A stretch of DNA of 64,000 nucleotides. Origin: Comamonadaceae bacterium 2PF. GTDB taxonomy: Bacteria > Pseudomonadota > Gammaproteobacteria > Burkholderiales > Burkholderiaceae_C. How positions within the stretch are numbered: the stretch's first letter is position 1; every line of letters starts with the position of its first letter. The position numbers and the translations under genes are program-made. Positions 9,242-17,380 of this stretch are shown piece by piece. Under the pieces are notes generated by a model. It saw nothing but the letters and a program-made list of their open reading frames with translations. It ran no database searches and was not told the origin of the DNA. The stretch is from positions 1-64,000 of the forward strand of contig SCMV01000006.1 of assembly GCA_005502875.1 (NCBI GenBank). The letters are read 5' to 3'.

Positions 9242-9534
9242 CTGACGGAAACATCAGTTGCGTCAACTGACTACAAAATCGTCAAACTGCGTTCTTGAAA
9301 TCGCCTTTTGAAGCCAACAATCGTCATCCTGCATGACGATTGACTCGATGGGTCAAGACCTGGGGGCAACCCTGTTCGTTTGACCCACGTCAAGCCTCAG
9401 TGCTTCCCCTTGGGTGCCCCCGCTTGACGACCTCCTGCGGGCGTTTCTCCCTTTCACCCTGGCGGTTTCGGACTCCTACGCTGAACTGACCTACCCATTC
9501 GGGTGGGGTCACTCAACCTGACAGGAGACCCGAG
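9242..9534. other. Non-coding region with several inverted repeats
   Basis: No gene is visible in these 293 bases. Three inverted repeats can be read: TCAGTTG at 9254-9260 with CAACTGA at 9264-9270; AATCGTCAT at 9319-9327 with ATGACGATT at 9333-9341; and GGGTCAA at 9350-9356 with TTGACCC at 9380-9386. The first could end the DUF1854 transcript, although no T-run follows. The other two lie 150-215 bases before the next gene and could be regulator sites. A good ribosome site (CAGGAGACC) precedes the next start. Confidence 0.6.
9319..9341. repeat. Perfect 9-base inverted repeat, possible operator
   Basis: AATCGTCAT and ATGACGATT are exact reverse complements separated by five bases. The size and spacing fit a dimeric regulator site, or a short hairpin. 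Which regulator would bind is unknown. Confidence 0.5.
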
Positions 9535-10221
9535 ATGAACAAGAACCGACTGCTTCCCTCGCTCCGTTCGCTGATCCTGCCGCTCTCGCTCGCGGCAACA
9601 CCCCTGACGGCGCTGGCCTGGCCCACCCTCACCATCCCCACCAACGCGCTGCAGGCCGACGCGGTGCAGGCCTTTTCCGGCGACGCACTTGGCGCATTCG
9701 AGCTGGCCGAGATCGGCATCAAACCCGTGGGTCAGGCCAGCGCGACGGCCGGCCTGACAGGCGCCTTCACCTTGCCGGTGACCAACATCACCATCGACGG
9801 ACTCAAGGTGATCGGCGGCAAAGCCACCGGCGCAGGCTTGCGTTTCGAGCGCTTGAACGAGGAGACCAGTGTCACCGAGGTGGTGACGCTGGCCAACTTC
9901 CGCATCGACTTCAAATCCCACGTCATCCACGCCGATGCCTTCCCTCGAAGCGGCGCGCCAAAGATCGACGCCCCCATCTTCCAGTTCCGCGAACAGACGG
10001 CGCTGGCCATCAAGTACCAGTTCCCCCTGAGCATCCGGGCCCACCAGACACTGGATCAACTTTTCCTGACCCTGCCCGCCAGGGCCATCTTCACCGATGG
10101 CCTTCAGCTCAATGAGGTGATGTCCGCGCCACTTGAGATCATCGACTTTGGCGAGATCCGCATCGCGGTGGACGTCAAGCTTCGCAAAAAGCCCGTCTCG
10201 ACCAAGCCTTACAAGCCCTGA
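9535..10221 (+). CDS. Secreted protein of unknown function
   Basis: A 228-residue protein that I do not recognise. It starts with a clear Sec signal peptide (MNKNRLLPSLRSLILPLSL, ending TALA before WPTL), so it is exported. The mature part is rich in short beta-type stretches (TLPVTNITIDGLKVIGG, then FQFREQTALAIKYQF) and has no cysteines, lipobox, membrane anchor or PEP-CTERM tail. A strong ribosome site (AGGAGA) precedes the ATG. The neighbours give no functional hint: the DUF1854 gene ends about 300 bases upstream and a hemerythrin-like gene follows 120 bases later. It may be a periplasmic or outer-membrane-associated beta-rich protein, which is inference only. Confidence 0.75.
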   Translation: MNKNRLLPSLRSLILPLSLAATPLTALAWPTLTIPTNALQADAVQAFSGDALGAFELAEIGIKPVGQASATAGLTGAFTLPVTNITIDGLKVIGGKATGAGLRFERLNEETSVTEVVTLANFRIDFKSHVIHADAFPRSGAPKIDAPIFQFREQTALAIKYQFPLSIRAHQTLDQLFLTLPARAIFTDGLQLNEVMSAPLEIIDFGEIRIAVDVKLRKKPVSTKPYKP

Positions 10222-10341
10222 CCTTGATCAACGGACAGGCCTGGATGTGGCCCGGCCCTTGATGTGGCGCAAGCCCTTGCCCGGGCGGGCGCCCAGAATC
10301 GGATGCAGTCCCTGCAAGGAAATCCGAAAAAGGAGCCCGCC

Positions 10342-10932
10342 ATGTCCGCCATCCTCCAAAGCCAAGACACCGCAGCCCCCCGTGGCCGCGCCGTGCAACC
10401 TTTCGACGTCCTGGACAGCTGCCATCGCCAGGTCGTGACGGCGCTGCAGCAGATGGACCAGCTGATTGAACACCTGGCCGACAAAGGCGTGGATGGGCAC
10501 GCCCAGGAAGTCGCCCGCTCGATCTTCATGTTCTTCATGAACACCGCACGCGAGCACCACCTGGACGAAGAGCGGCATGTCTTCCCTGCCCTGTTGCGCA
10601 GCGGTCGCGCCGACCTGATCGACGCGACGCTTCGCCTGCAACAAGACCACGGCTGGATCGAAGAAGACTGGCTGGAGCTGGCGCCTCAGTTCGAGTCGAT
10701 CGCAGCGGGCTACCACTGGTTCAACCTGGAGCAACTGCGCCTGGCCGTGCCGGTTTTTCAAGCGCTTTATCAGGACCACATTGCGCTGGAGGAGTCCCTG
10801 ATCTACCCCGAGGCCCGCGCTCGCATCAACGAGTGGGACCTCCAGGGCATGGGCCGAGAGATGGCCCAGCGGCGCAAGCAGCGCGGCCACGCCACGCCGA
10901 CTCCGCCACAGGCCGAACACGCCACGCCCTGA
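10342..10932 (+). CDS. Hemerythrin HHE domain protein
   Basis: A 196-residue soluble protein with the helical HHE cation-binding pattern: DSCHRQVVTALQQMDQL, later TAREHHLDEERHVFPAL, LQQDHGWIEEDW and ALYQDHIALEESLIYP. These supply the histidine and glutamate ligands for a di-iron centre, so oxygen or nitric oxide binding or iron sensing in the cytoplasm is plausible. ATG at 10342 was chosen because AAGGAG sits seven bases upstream, although the frame is open further 5'. The C-terminus is a loose Arg/Pro/Thr-rich tail. The gene stands alone and converges on hupB, with a terminator hairpin between them. Confidence 0.85.
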   Translation: MSAILQSQDTAAPRGRAVQPFDVLDSCHRQVVTALQQMDQLIEHLADKGVDGHAQEVARSIFMFFMNTAREHHLDEERHVFPALLRSGRADLIDATLRLQQDHGWIEEDWLELAPQFESIAAGYHWFNLEQLRLAVPVFQALYQDHIALEESLIYPEARARINEWDLQGMGREMAQRRKQRGHATPTPPQAEHATP

Positions 10933-10987
10933 GCCAGCGTGCGCCGGGCTCGCGCGCCAAGCCCTGGCGCCGTGCCCCACAAAGAGA

Positions 10988-11023
10988 AACGCGCCGCCTC
11001 CCGTGAAGGGAGCGCGGCGCGTT
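10988..11023 (-). terminator. Intrinsic terminator between the hemerythrin gene and hupB
   Basis: AACGCGCCGC (10988-10997) pairs exactly with GCGGCGCGTT (11014-11023). Inside, CTCCC pairs with GGGAG around a five-base loop, with one bulged C. On the minus strand the stem runs into TTTCTCTTT, so it best serves hupB. It could also stop the hemerythrin transcript. Confidence 0.8.
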
Positions 11024-11065
11024 GCTGCGATGAGCAGACCCCGGCCAGAGCCCGGGGCCCTTACA

Positions 11066-11410
11066 TCACTTCTTGGCTTTCTTGGCAGCGGCCTTCTTGG
11101 CCGGAGCGGCGGCGCCAGCCTTGCGAGCGGCGGCCTTGGGGTCCACGGCGGCCTTGAAGGTGGCGCCAGGGGTGAACTTGGGCAGCTTGGCCGCAGCGAT
11201 CTTGATCTTCTCGCCGGTGCTGGGGTTCACGCCATTGCGAGCGGCACGTGCGTGCTGCTTGAACGTGCCGAAGCCCGGCACCGTGACGGAGTCACCCTTC
11301 TTCACGGCGGTGACGATGGTGTCGAGCAGCGTGTCCAGAACGCGGCCTGCTTCGGCCTTGGACAGGGCGTGCTGGTCAGCCAGACGCTGGATGAGGTCAG
11401 TCTTGTTCAT
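11066..11410 (-). CDS. hupB: HU family DNA-binding protein with Lys/Ala tail
   Basis: A 114-residue nucleoid protein. It starts MNKTDLIQRLADQHALSK, has the GFGTF turn at 46-50 and the DNA-binding arm RNGVNPSTGEKIKI at 58-71. The usual HU ends near residue 90; here about 24 further residues form an Ala/Lys-rich tail (KKAAAKKAKK at the end), resembling histone H1-like tails seen in some betaproteobacterial HU proteins. The start at 11410 gives the canonical N-terminus, although the ribosome site is weak. A hairpin terminator lies just downstream. The gene follows two tRNA-Lys genes in the same direction but is separated from them by another terminator. Confidence 0.93.
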   Translation of the reverse strand: MNKTDLIQRLADQHALSKAEAGRVLDTLLDTIVTAVKKGDSVTVPGFGTFKQHARAARNGVNPSTGEKIKIAAAKLPKFTPGATFKAAVDPKAAARKAGAAAPAKKAAAKKAKK

Positions 11411-11693
11411 GAATGAATTTCTGGAAGGCTCCCGCAAATGACGGGCAAAGGTATTGTGCAACCAAGAAGCCCATTTGGCACGGCCCCAGATCAATCGATT
11501 GCCCTGAAAGCCACTGTTCATCGGGCATCCAAGGCCATGCCCGACCGAAACTCCGATGAACACAGGGCTCCAGCGGGGGGCAGATCGCGTCAAAGTGCCG
11601 AAACTGGGGATGGCGCCCTGATCCAGATGGGCCATGGCCATGCACCCTTGGGTGATGCGCGGGTGTCGCGCACAGCACACACCCCGGCTTGGC
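11411..11693. other. Leader and promoter region of hupB, no gene seen
   Basis: About 280 bases between the hupB start and the tRNA-Lys(CTT) terminator. Several frames are open by chance, but none has family-like content or a ribosome site. The region must hold the hupB promoter on the minus strand. I did not find a convincing -35/-10 pair. Confidence 0.5.
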
Positions 11694-11733
11694 CAAAAGA
11701 AAAAGCCACCTTCAGTGACCTGAGGTGGCTTTT
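11694..11733 (-). terminator. Intrinsic terminator of tRNA-Lys(CTT)
   Basis: AAAAGCCACC (11701-11710) pairs with GGTGGCTTTT (11724-11733), and TCAG/CTGA extends the stem inside a four-base loop. On the minus strand the stem is followed by TTTTTCTTTT, a textbook T-tract, 30 bases after the tRNA 3' end. Confidence 0.9.
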
Positions 11734-11763
11734 GAACCAGGTGCTGTCGCACCCGGAAAATGT

Positions 11764-11839
11764 TGGTGGGCCCTGAGTGACTCGAACACTCGACCAACGG
11801 ATTAAGAGTCCGCTGCTCTACCAACTGAGCTAAGAGCCC
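11764..11839 (-). tRNA. tRNA-Lys (anticodon CTT)
   Basis: Read on the minus strand, the 76 bases fold as a tRNA. The acceptor arm GGGCTCT pairs with AGGGCCC (one G-T pair), the D-arm is TTAGCTCAGTTGGTAGAGC, the anticodon stem-loop carries CTT, the T-arm contains GTTCGAGTC, and the genomic 3' end is ACCA. The anticodon reads AAG lysine codons, the common choice in this GC-rich genome. Confidence 0.97.
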
Positions 11840-11984
11840 GATTTCATCGCTTCCATGCTGTTCTCAGCAATCAGCGAAGACTCAGATTATAGACAGTTTT
11901 TTGAGCCTCTGTCCAGCGCTGTGAATGTTTTTCAACACTCCCCGCGCTGCTGGGCCTGATGAGCCCAAACGGCTTCGGCTCTCG

Positions 11985-12003
11985 AAAAAGCTCATCGCTT
12001 TTT
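11985..12003 (-). terminator. Probable terminator of tRNA-Lys(TTT)
   Basis: AAAAAGC (11985-11991) and GCTTTTT (11997-12003) are exact reverse complements with a five-base loop, 19 bases after the tRNA 3' end on the minus strand. The stem is short and AT-rich, and its own 3' arm provides the T-run. Confidence 0.6.
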
Positions 12004-12022
12004 GTCATGCCTCTTTTTGCTT

Positions 12023-12098
12023 TGGTGGGTCGGGCGAGACTCGAACTCGCGACCAACGGATTAAAAGTCCGCTGCTCTACCGACTGAGCTACCGACCC
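12023..12098 (-). tRNA. tRNA-Lys (anticodon TTT)
   Basis: A 76-base minus-strand tRNA. Acceptor GGGTCGG pairs with CCGACCC, the D-arm is TAGCTCAGTCGGTAGAGC, the anticodon loop reads CTTTTAA (anticodon TTT), the T-arm contains GTTCGAGTC, and the 3' end is ACCA. It lies 183 bases upstream of the CTT isoacceptor, and their anticodon arms are nearly identical, which points to an old duplication. Confidence 0.97.
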
Positions 12099-12158
12099 CC
12101 GGCAAAGCCTGAGATTGTAGCCCAGATCTTTGAGGCAAGTCCAGCCCCTGCGGCGCAC

Positions 12159-12968
12159 TCAACGCTGAGGCGTTGCGGCCACGAGTCGCTCCATCAAGCA
12201 GGCTGCAGCCACCATGCCAAAAGTGGCCGTCACCGTGACGCTCGATCCATAACCCGCGCAGTTCAGCGAGCCGTCCCCTGCTGCGGCCCCATCGCCGCCA
12301 CCGAGTTCGCAGCGGTCCTGCGGGGGGCGCACGGCCTCACGCGAGAACACGCATGTCACGCCCATGCGCCCCTTGCGCGCCGCACCATGGCGCTGCCTCA
12401 GGCGCTGGCGCAGGCTGGCCAGCAGAGGGTCGTGCGTGACATCGGCCAGGTCGGCGACCTCCACCTGGTGCGGCTGCACCTTGCCGCCTGCGGCCCCCAC
12501 GCACACGGTGGCACAGCCATGAGCCAGCGCCCACGCAGCGATGGCGGCCTTGGCTCGCACCTGGTCGCAACAGTCGATGACGCCGTCGAGGCGATCGGCC
12601 TGCAGCAGCAGCGACACGTTGTCCTCGTCGATGAACTCCTCGACGGCATGCACCACACAATCGGGGTGGATCTGTGCGATGCGCTCGCGCAGCGCATGCA
12701 CCTTGGCCTGCCCCAGCGTGCCCTCGAGCGCGTGCACCTGGCGGTTGATGTTGGACTCGGCCACCTGATCGAGGTCGATCAAGGTGAGTTCGGCCACGCC
12801 ACTGCGAGCCAGGGCTTCTGCCGTCCACGAGCCCACGCCACCAACGCCCACCACGGCGATGCGCGCACCGCGCAGTCGCTCATACCCGGCAGGTCCGTGC
12901 AGGCGCCGCAGACCGCCGAAGCGACGATCCGGATCAGGCCGGCTGGCCCGGGCCAGCAGCTCGCTCAT
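12159..12968 (-). CDS. tcdA: tRNA threonylcarbamoyladenosine dehydratase (TcdA/CsdL family)
   Basis: A 269-residue E1-like enzyme that dehydrates t6A37 of tRNA to its cyclic form with ATP. The nucleotide-binding GVGGVGSW motif lies at about residues 41-48, followed by LIDLDQVAESNINRQ, CCDQVRAK and the family region CVGAAGGKVQPHQVEVADL. Length fits the family (about 270). Its ATG overlaps the cpoB stop codon by four bases (ATGA), so translation is coupled to the tol-pal genes. Many relatives place queuosine genes at this spot instead. A general ThiF/MoeB protein is the alternative, but the C-terminal half fits TcdA. Confidence 0.88.
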   Translation of the reverse strand: MSELLARASRPDPDRRFGGLRRLHGPAGYERLRGARIAVVGVGGVGSWTAEALARSGVAELTLIDLDQVAESNINRQVHALEGTLGQAKVHALRERIAQIHPDCVVHAVEEFIDEDNVSLLLQADRLDGVIDCCDQVRAKAAIAAWALAHGCATVCVGAAGGKVQPHQVEVADLADVTHDPLLASLRQRLRQRHGAARKGRMGVTCVFSREAVRPPQDRCELGGGDGAAAGDGSLNCAGYGSSVTVTATFGMVAAACLMERLVAATPQR

Positions 12969-13798
12969 TTGCCCTTGCGTGCCGGCGCCTTGGCGGGCGT
13001 CAGCAGCAGCAAACGATCGCGGGCAGCCTGGGCGGCTTCGGTCTGGGGATGCTGACGAACCAGTTGCTCAAGCGTGCGGCGGGCCGCCTCGTTGTCCTTG
13101 AGCTCGGACTGGCAGTTGGCGATGGACAGCATGGCCTCCGGGGTGCGCTGGTGGTCCGGGGCGCGCTCCACCAGGGATCGGAAGGCCTTGATGGCTTCCT
13201 TGTGGTCGCGCAGGCCGTAATGAGCGTTGCCCAGCCAGTATTGGGCCGACTCGAAATAACCGGTCTGAGGGTAGCGCTTGAGGAACGCGTTGAGGGCCGT
13301 CGCACCGCCAGCGAAATCGGCGGCACGCAAGCGCGCGATCGCGTCATCGAAGGCGCGTTTTTCATCGGCGTCGGCCAGGAAGGTCTTGCCGTCGACGGTC
13401 ATCGATTGCGGCTCGAGCTTGCGCACGCGCTCGTCGAAAGCGGACTGCGCGTCTTTCTGCTTGCGCTGCAACTCGGAGGCGTCACGCTGCAGCAGCTCGA
13501 CGCTGCCACGCTGACTCGCCACCTCGCCGCGCAGCAACTCGATCTGGGCGTTCATGTCCAGAAGGCTGCGACGCAGTTGCTCAACCTGCGCAGACAGGGC
13601 CTGCAAGCGGGCGTCGGCAGACTCGGCATCCTGTTTGCGCTGCTGGCGCATCTCCAGGATGGCGCGACGGGCTTCGTCGTCATCGAAGATGCCCGCGTGC
13701 GACGTCAGGGGCGCGAACAGGGCGGCCAGGCACACGGCCTGGCACAGGGCCAGGCCGCGCCAGCGCCCCGCACGGGAGGTCAGGGGCGCGGCTCGCAT
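12965..13798 (-). CDS. cpoB: Cell division coordinator CpoB (tol-pal system protein YbgF)
   Basis: A periplasmic protein of 277 residues that links the Tol-Pal machine with peptidoglycan synthesis during constriction. It has a signal peptide ending SHAGIFDDDEARRAI, a trimerising coiled coil (about residues 35-115, with heptads such as LDMNAQIELLRGEVASQ), and C-terminal TPR repeats (YPQTGYFESAQYWLGNAHY, later AMLSIANCQSEL). The ATG at 13798 is chosen because it overlaps the pal stop as TGATG and gives a normal signal peptide; a longer N-terminus would read into pal. The 3' end overlaps tcdA. Confidence 0.92.
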   Translation of the reverse strand: MRAAPLTSRAGRWRGLALCQAVCLAALFAPLTSHAGIFDDDEARRAILEMRQQRKQDAESADARLQALSAQVEQLRRSLLDMNAQIELLRGEVASQRGSVELLQRDASELQRKQKDAQSAFDERVRKLEPQSMTVDGKTFLADADEKRAFDDAIARLRAADFAGGATALNAFLKRYPQTGYFESAQYWLGNAHYGLRDHKEAIKAFRSLVERAPDHQRTPEAMLSIANCQSELKDNEAARRTLEQLVRQHPQTEAAQAARDRLLLLTPAKAPARKGK

Positions 13799-14358
13799 CA
13801 GCGGTCCTTGATTTCGGCGCGGCGGTTCTGTGCCCATGCTTCTTCGGTGCCACCTTGGGCGGCCGGGCGCTCTTCACCGAAGCTCACGGCTTCGATCTGG
13901 TCGGCAGACACACCCAGCAGGGTCAGGGACTTCTGCACGGCCTCGGCGCGCTTTTGGCCCAGGGCCAGGTTGTACTCGCGGCCACCGCGCTCGTCGGTGT
14001 GGCCTTCGACGATGATCTTCTTGCCCTTGTTGGCGTTCAGTCGCTTGGCATGACCGGCGATGCCGTCGCGGAACTCGTCCTTGACGATGAAGCTGTCGAA
14101 GTCGAAGTAGACGACCTTGGGCAGGTTGCCGAACGCCGAGTCGTTGGCCGTCGGGTCGACCACCACCGGGGTGATGTTGCTGGCGGCAGCGCCGCGGCCG
14201 TCGTTCAGGCCCTTGCTGGCGTCTTCGATGGGGGCGGCCTTGCCGGCGTTCTCGTCGAGCTTGACGTTCGAGCCACAGGCGCCGAGCAGGGCTGCGGCAG
14301 CGAGGGCGGTGCCCAGCAGGGCAAAGCGAGAGAGGAAGGGGCGAGCGGTGTGTTGCAT
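13798..14358 (-). CDS. pal: Peptidoglycan-associated lipoprotein Pal
   Basis: A 186-residue outer-membrane lipoprotein. The signal peptide ends in the lipobox LLGAC, and the C-terminal OmpA-like domain has VVYFDFDSFIVKDEF, the peptidoglycan-binding VEGHTDERGGREYNLALGQ and RAEAVQKSL. Pal anchors the outer membrane to the cell wall and binds TolB. It is preceded by tolB (24 bases) and overlaps cpoB by one base. The ribosome site CAGGAGAAACC lies just before the ATG. Confidence 0.96.
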   Translation of the reverse strand: MQHTARPFLSRFALLGTALAAAALLGACGSNVKLDENAGKAAPIEDASKGLNDGRGAAASNITPVVVDPTANDSAFGNLPKVVYFDFDSFIVKDEFRDGIAGHAKRLNANKGKKIIVEGHTDERGGREYNLALGQKRAEAVQKSLTLLGVSADQIEAVSFGEERPAAQGGTEEAWAQNRRAEIKDR

Positions 14359-14382
14359 GGGTTTCTCCTGGAAAGACGGGGG

Positions 14383-15717
14383 TCAGCGTCGCTGGGTGAG
14401 GTAAGGCCCCCAGACCGGCTCGCGCACATCGGCGACCTGGGTGGTCAGCTTGGCCTTGATGCGGCCATCGAGCGTGCTGGTCATGAGGACCTCTCGGCCT
14501 TGCAGCCGGGTGGCGTAAATCAGTTGCCTGCTGTTGGGCGCGAAGCCGGGGCTTTCGTCATCACGGGTCTCGGTGATGGCTTTGACCTGGCCGCTGGAGA
14601 GGTCCATCACGTGGACCTTGTAACCACGCTCGACTTGGCCCACGTAGGCCAGCCAGCGCCCATCGGGGCTGATGGCCGGGCTGATGTTGTAGGCGCCCGA
14701 GAAGGTCACGCGCTGTGCGCCGCCACCGGCCACCGGCACGCGGTAGATCTGGGGGCTGCCGCCACGGTCACTGACGAAGTACAGCGTAGCACCATCGGGC
14801 GACCAGGTGGCCTCGGTGTCGATGGCGCTGCTTTGCGTCAGGCGCCGCGTGCCGCCGCCCTCGACATCGAGGATGTGGATCTGCGAGCCGCCGTCGCGGC
14901 TGAGCGTGACGGCGAGCTGGCGACCATCCGGCGACCACGCTGGCGCGCTGTTGCTGCCTTTGAAGCCGGCCACCACGCGGCGGCGGCCCGAGGCCACGTC
15001 GTGCACGATGACCACGGGCTTGCCGGTCTCGAACGAGACGTAGGCCAGGTTGCGGCCATCGGGGGACCAGGCCGGCGAGATGATGGGTTGGCTGCTGGCC
15101 AGCGGCACCTGCGCGCCCTCGCCGTCGGCATCGGCCACGATGAGCTGGTGTTGCTTGCCCACTTTGCTGACGTAGGCGATGCGGGTGGCGAAAGCGCCGC
15201 GGTCGCCGGTGAGCTTCTCGAAGATGTCGTCGGCGATGCGGTGGGCCATCAGGCGCAGGTCGCCTGGGTGCACGGCTTGCGACAAGCCGCCGAGGTCCTT
15301 GCCCTTGAGGGCATCCCAGAGGCGGTAGCGCACGTCCCAGCGACCATCGGCCAGTTGGGTCACAGAGCCCGCCACCAGGGCATCGACCCCACGCGACTTC
15401 CACTCTGGCAGGGCAGGCTTGCTGGCGTCGTCCAACGGGGTGGAGCCAGCATCGGTGGACTTGAACAGGCCGCTGCGATCCAGGTCGGCCTGGACCACGG
15501 CGGACAGCGCGACCGGGCCACGCCCTTCATCGCGAAAGCGCGAAATGGCGATCGGGATCTGGGTCGCACCCACACCCGATATCTCGACGCGGAACTGGGC
15601 CAGGGCCGAGGCCACCGGCGCACCGGCGCCCATGGCCAGCAGGGCCGAGCCTCCGAGCAGACGCAGACAGGCCGAACGTCGTGAACCTGGCAAATCAGTC
15701 GAATCGGAAAAGGTCAT
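14383..15717 (-). CDS. tolB: Tol-Pal system beta-propeller protein TolB
   Basis: A 444-residue periplasmic protein with an N-terminal domain (FRVEISGVGATQIPIAIS) and a six-bladed propeller visible as repeats such as IISPAWSPDGRNLAYVS, SAPAWSPDGRQLAVTLS and ISPAISPDGRWLAYVG. It binds Pal in envelope constriction. The signal peptide has a twin-arginine-like SRRSACLRLLGG stretch. The start at 15717 is the likelier one; an in-frame start 39 bases upstream exists, and neither has a strong ribosome site. tolQ, tolR and tolA, normally just upstream, are absent: the next gene upstream is rng. Confidence 0.93.
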   Translation of the reverse strand: MTFSDSTDLPGSRRSACLRLLGGSALLAMGAGAPVASALAQFRVEISGVGATQIPIAISRFRDEGRGPVALSAVVQADLDRSGLFKSTDAGSTPLDDASKPALPEWKSRGVDALVAGSVTQLADGRWDVRYRLWDALKGKDLGGLSQAVHPGDLRLMAHRIADDIFEKLTGDRGAFATRIAYVSKVGKQHQLIVADADGEGAQVPLASSQPIISPAWSPDGRNLAYVSFETGKPVVIVHDVASGRRRVVAGFKGSNSAPAWSPDGRQLAVTLSRDGGSQIHILDVEGGGTRRLTQSSAIDTEATWSPDGATLYFVSDRGGSPQIYRVPVAGGGAQRVTFSGAYNISPAISPDGRWLAYVGQVERGYKVHVMDLSSGQVKAITETRDDESPGFAPNSRQLIYATRLQGREVLMTSTLDGRIKAKLTTQVADVREPVWGPYLTQRR

Positions 15718-15871
15718 GGGTCGAATCAAAACGGCAAAACGGATCCTGGGGATCACCGATGTGGGTCACCCCCCGATTGTGCCGTGGCTTGGCGGTGTCT
15801 TCGCCCGGTTGACCAGGTGAGCGGATGCGTTTCGGGTCAACTTCTGTAAAGCCCGGCAGACAAGGCTGGCG

Positions 15872-17371
15872 TCACAGCAGCACGATGTCGTACTGCTCTG
15901 GCGACATCGAGGGTTCAGTGCGCAAGGACACAGGCTTGCCGATGAAGTCGCTCAATCCGGCCAGGTGCGCGCTCTCTTCGTCGAGCAACATCTCGACCAC
16001 GGCGGCGCTGGCCACGACTCGGAACTCCTTGGGGTTGAACTGCCGCGCCTCGCGAAGGATCTCGCGCAGGATGTTGTAGCAGACGGTGCGCGCGGTCTTG
16101 ACCTGGCCCCTGCCCTCGCAGGTGGGGCACGGCTCGCACAGCATGTGCGCCAGCGACTCGCGGGTGCGCTTGCGCGTCATCTCGACCAGGCCCAATGGCG
16201 AGAAACCGCTGACCGTGACCTTGGTGCGGTCGCGCCCGAGTTGCTTTCGGAACTCGGCGAGCACGTTGTCGCGGTGGTCCTCGCGCAGCATGTCGATGAA
16301 GTCGATGATGATGATGCCGCCCAGGTTGCGCAGACGCAGTTGGCGCGCGATGGCCTGAGCCGCCTCGAGGTTGGTCTTGAAGATGGTGTCGTCGAAGTTG
16401 CGCGCACCCACGTAGCCGCCGGTGTTGACGTCGACGGTGGTCAGCGCCTCGGTCTGGTCGACGATGAGGTAGCCGCCCGACTTGAGCTCGACGCGGCGGG
16501 CCAGCGCGCGCTCGATCTCCGTGTCGATGTTGTAGAGGTCGAAGATGGGGCGCTCGCCCTTGTAGTGGGCCAGCTTGTCGACCGCCGAAGGCGTGAACTC
16601 GGCACCAAAAGCCTTGAGGGCGTCGAACTGGATCATCGAGTCGATGCGGATGGTCTGCACCTGCTCGGTGACCAGGTCGCGCAGCACGCGCTGGGCCAGG
16701 TTGAGCTCCTGGTAGAGCAAGGTGCCAGCGGGAGACTTCATGCCCAGCTCGCGCACCGTGCCCCAGGTCTTGCGCAGGTAGGCGATGTCGAGCGCGAGCT
16801 CTTCGTCGGTCGCGTCCTCGGCGTTGGTGCGCAGGATGAAGCCGCCCGAGCGATTGCGCCCCTCACGCACGTCGGCCTCTGCGATCAGGCGTTGCATGCG
16901 CTCGCGCAACTGCTCACGGTGCTCGGGCGAGCCGATTTTCTGCGAGATGCCCAGGTGGTCGTCCTGCGGCAGGAAGACCAGCAGGCGACCGGCCACGCTG
17001 ATCTGGGTGGACAAGCGCGCGCCCTTGGTGCCGATCGGGTCCTTGATGACCTGGACCATGAGGGTCTGGCCTTCGTGCACGCGCTTCTCGATCGGCACCT
17101 GCACCTCGCCAGGGCGGGCGTGCTTGGGGCCGCCATCTTCGCGGTGCAGGTCGGCCACGTGCAGGAAGGCCGCGCGCTCCAGGCCGATGTCGATGAAGGC
17201 CGACTGCATGCCGGGCAGCACGCGCACCACCTTGCCAGCGTAGATGTTGCCCACCAGGCCACGCTCGAGCGTGCGCTCGACGTGCAACTCTTGCACGGCG
17301 CCGCTCTCGATGATGGCGACGCGGGTTTCCTGGGGGGTCCAGTTGATGAGGATGTCTTGGGAATGGGGCAT
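15872..17371 (-). CDS. rng: Ribonuclease G
   Basis: A 499-residue endoribonuclease of the RNase E/G family acting in 16S rRNA 5' maturation and mRNA decay. The N-terminus MPHSQDILINWTPQETRVA is typical of the G form, with an S1-like domain (GNIYAGKVVRVLPGMQSAF), the catalytic region with DVNTGGYVGARN, and the zinc link CEPCPTCEGRG. It lacks the long disordered C-terminus of RNase E. It closes the maf-side gene run, 9 bases after the Rossmann protein gene. Confidence 0.95.
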   Translation of the reverse strand: MPHSQDILINWTPQETRVAIIESGAVQELHVERTLERGLVGNIYAGKVVRVLPGMQSAFIDIGLERAAFLHVADLHREDGGPKHARPGEVQVPIEKRVHEGQTLMVQVIKDPIGTKGARLSTQISVAGRLLVFLPQDDHLGISQKIGSPEHREQLRERMQRLIAEADVREGRNRSGGFILRTNAEDATDEELALDIAYLRKTWGTVRELGMKSPAGTLLYQELNLAQRVLRDLVTEQVQTIRIDSMIQFDALKAFGAEFTPSAVDKLAHYKGERPIFDLYNIDTEIERALARRVELKSGGYLIVDQTEALTTVDVNTGGYVGARNFDDTIFKTNLEAAQAIARQLRLRNLGGIIIIDFIDMLREDHRDNVLAEFRKQLGRDRTKVTVSGFSPLGLVEMTRKRTRESLAHMLCEPCPTCEGRGQVKTARTVCYNILREILREARQFNPKEFRVVASAAVVEMLLDEESAHLAGLSDFIGKPVSLRTEPSMSPEQYDIVLL

Positions 17372-17380
17372 GCAGGCAAT

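Noticed and set aside
11925-12160. Plus-strand frame over tRNA-Lys giving a GGSGETRTRDQ-type peptide
   Set aside because: This is a well-known false protein made by reading the reverse of a tRNA gene.
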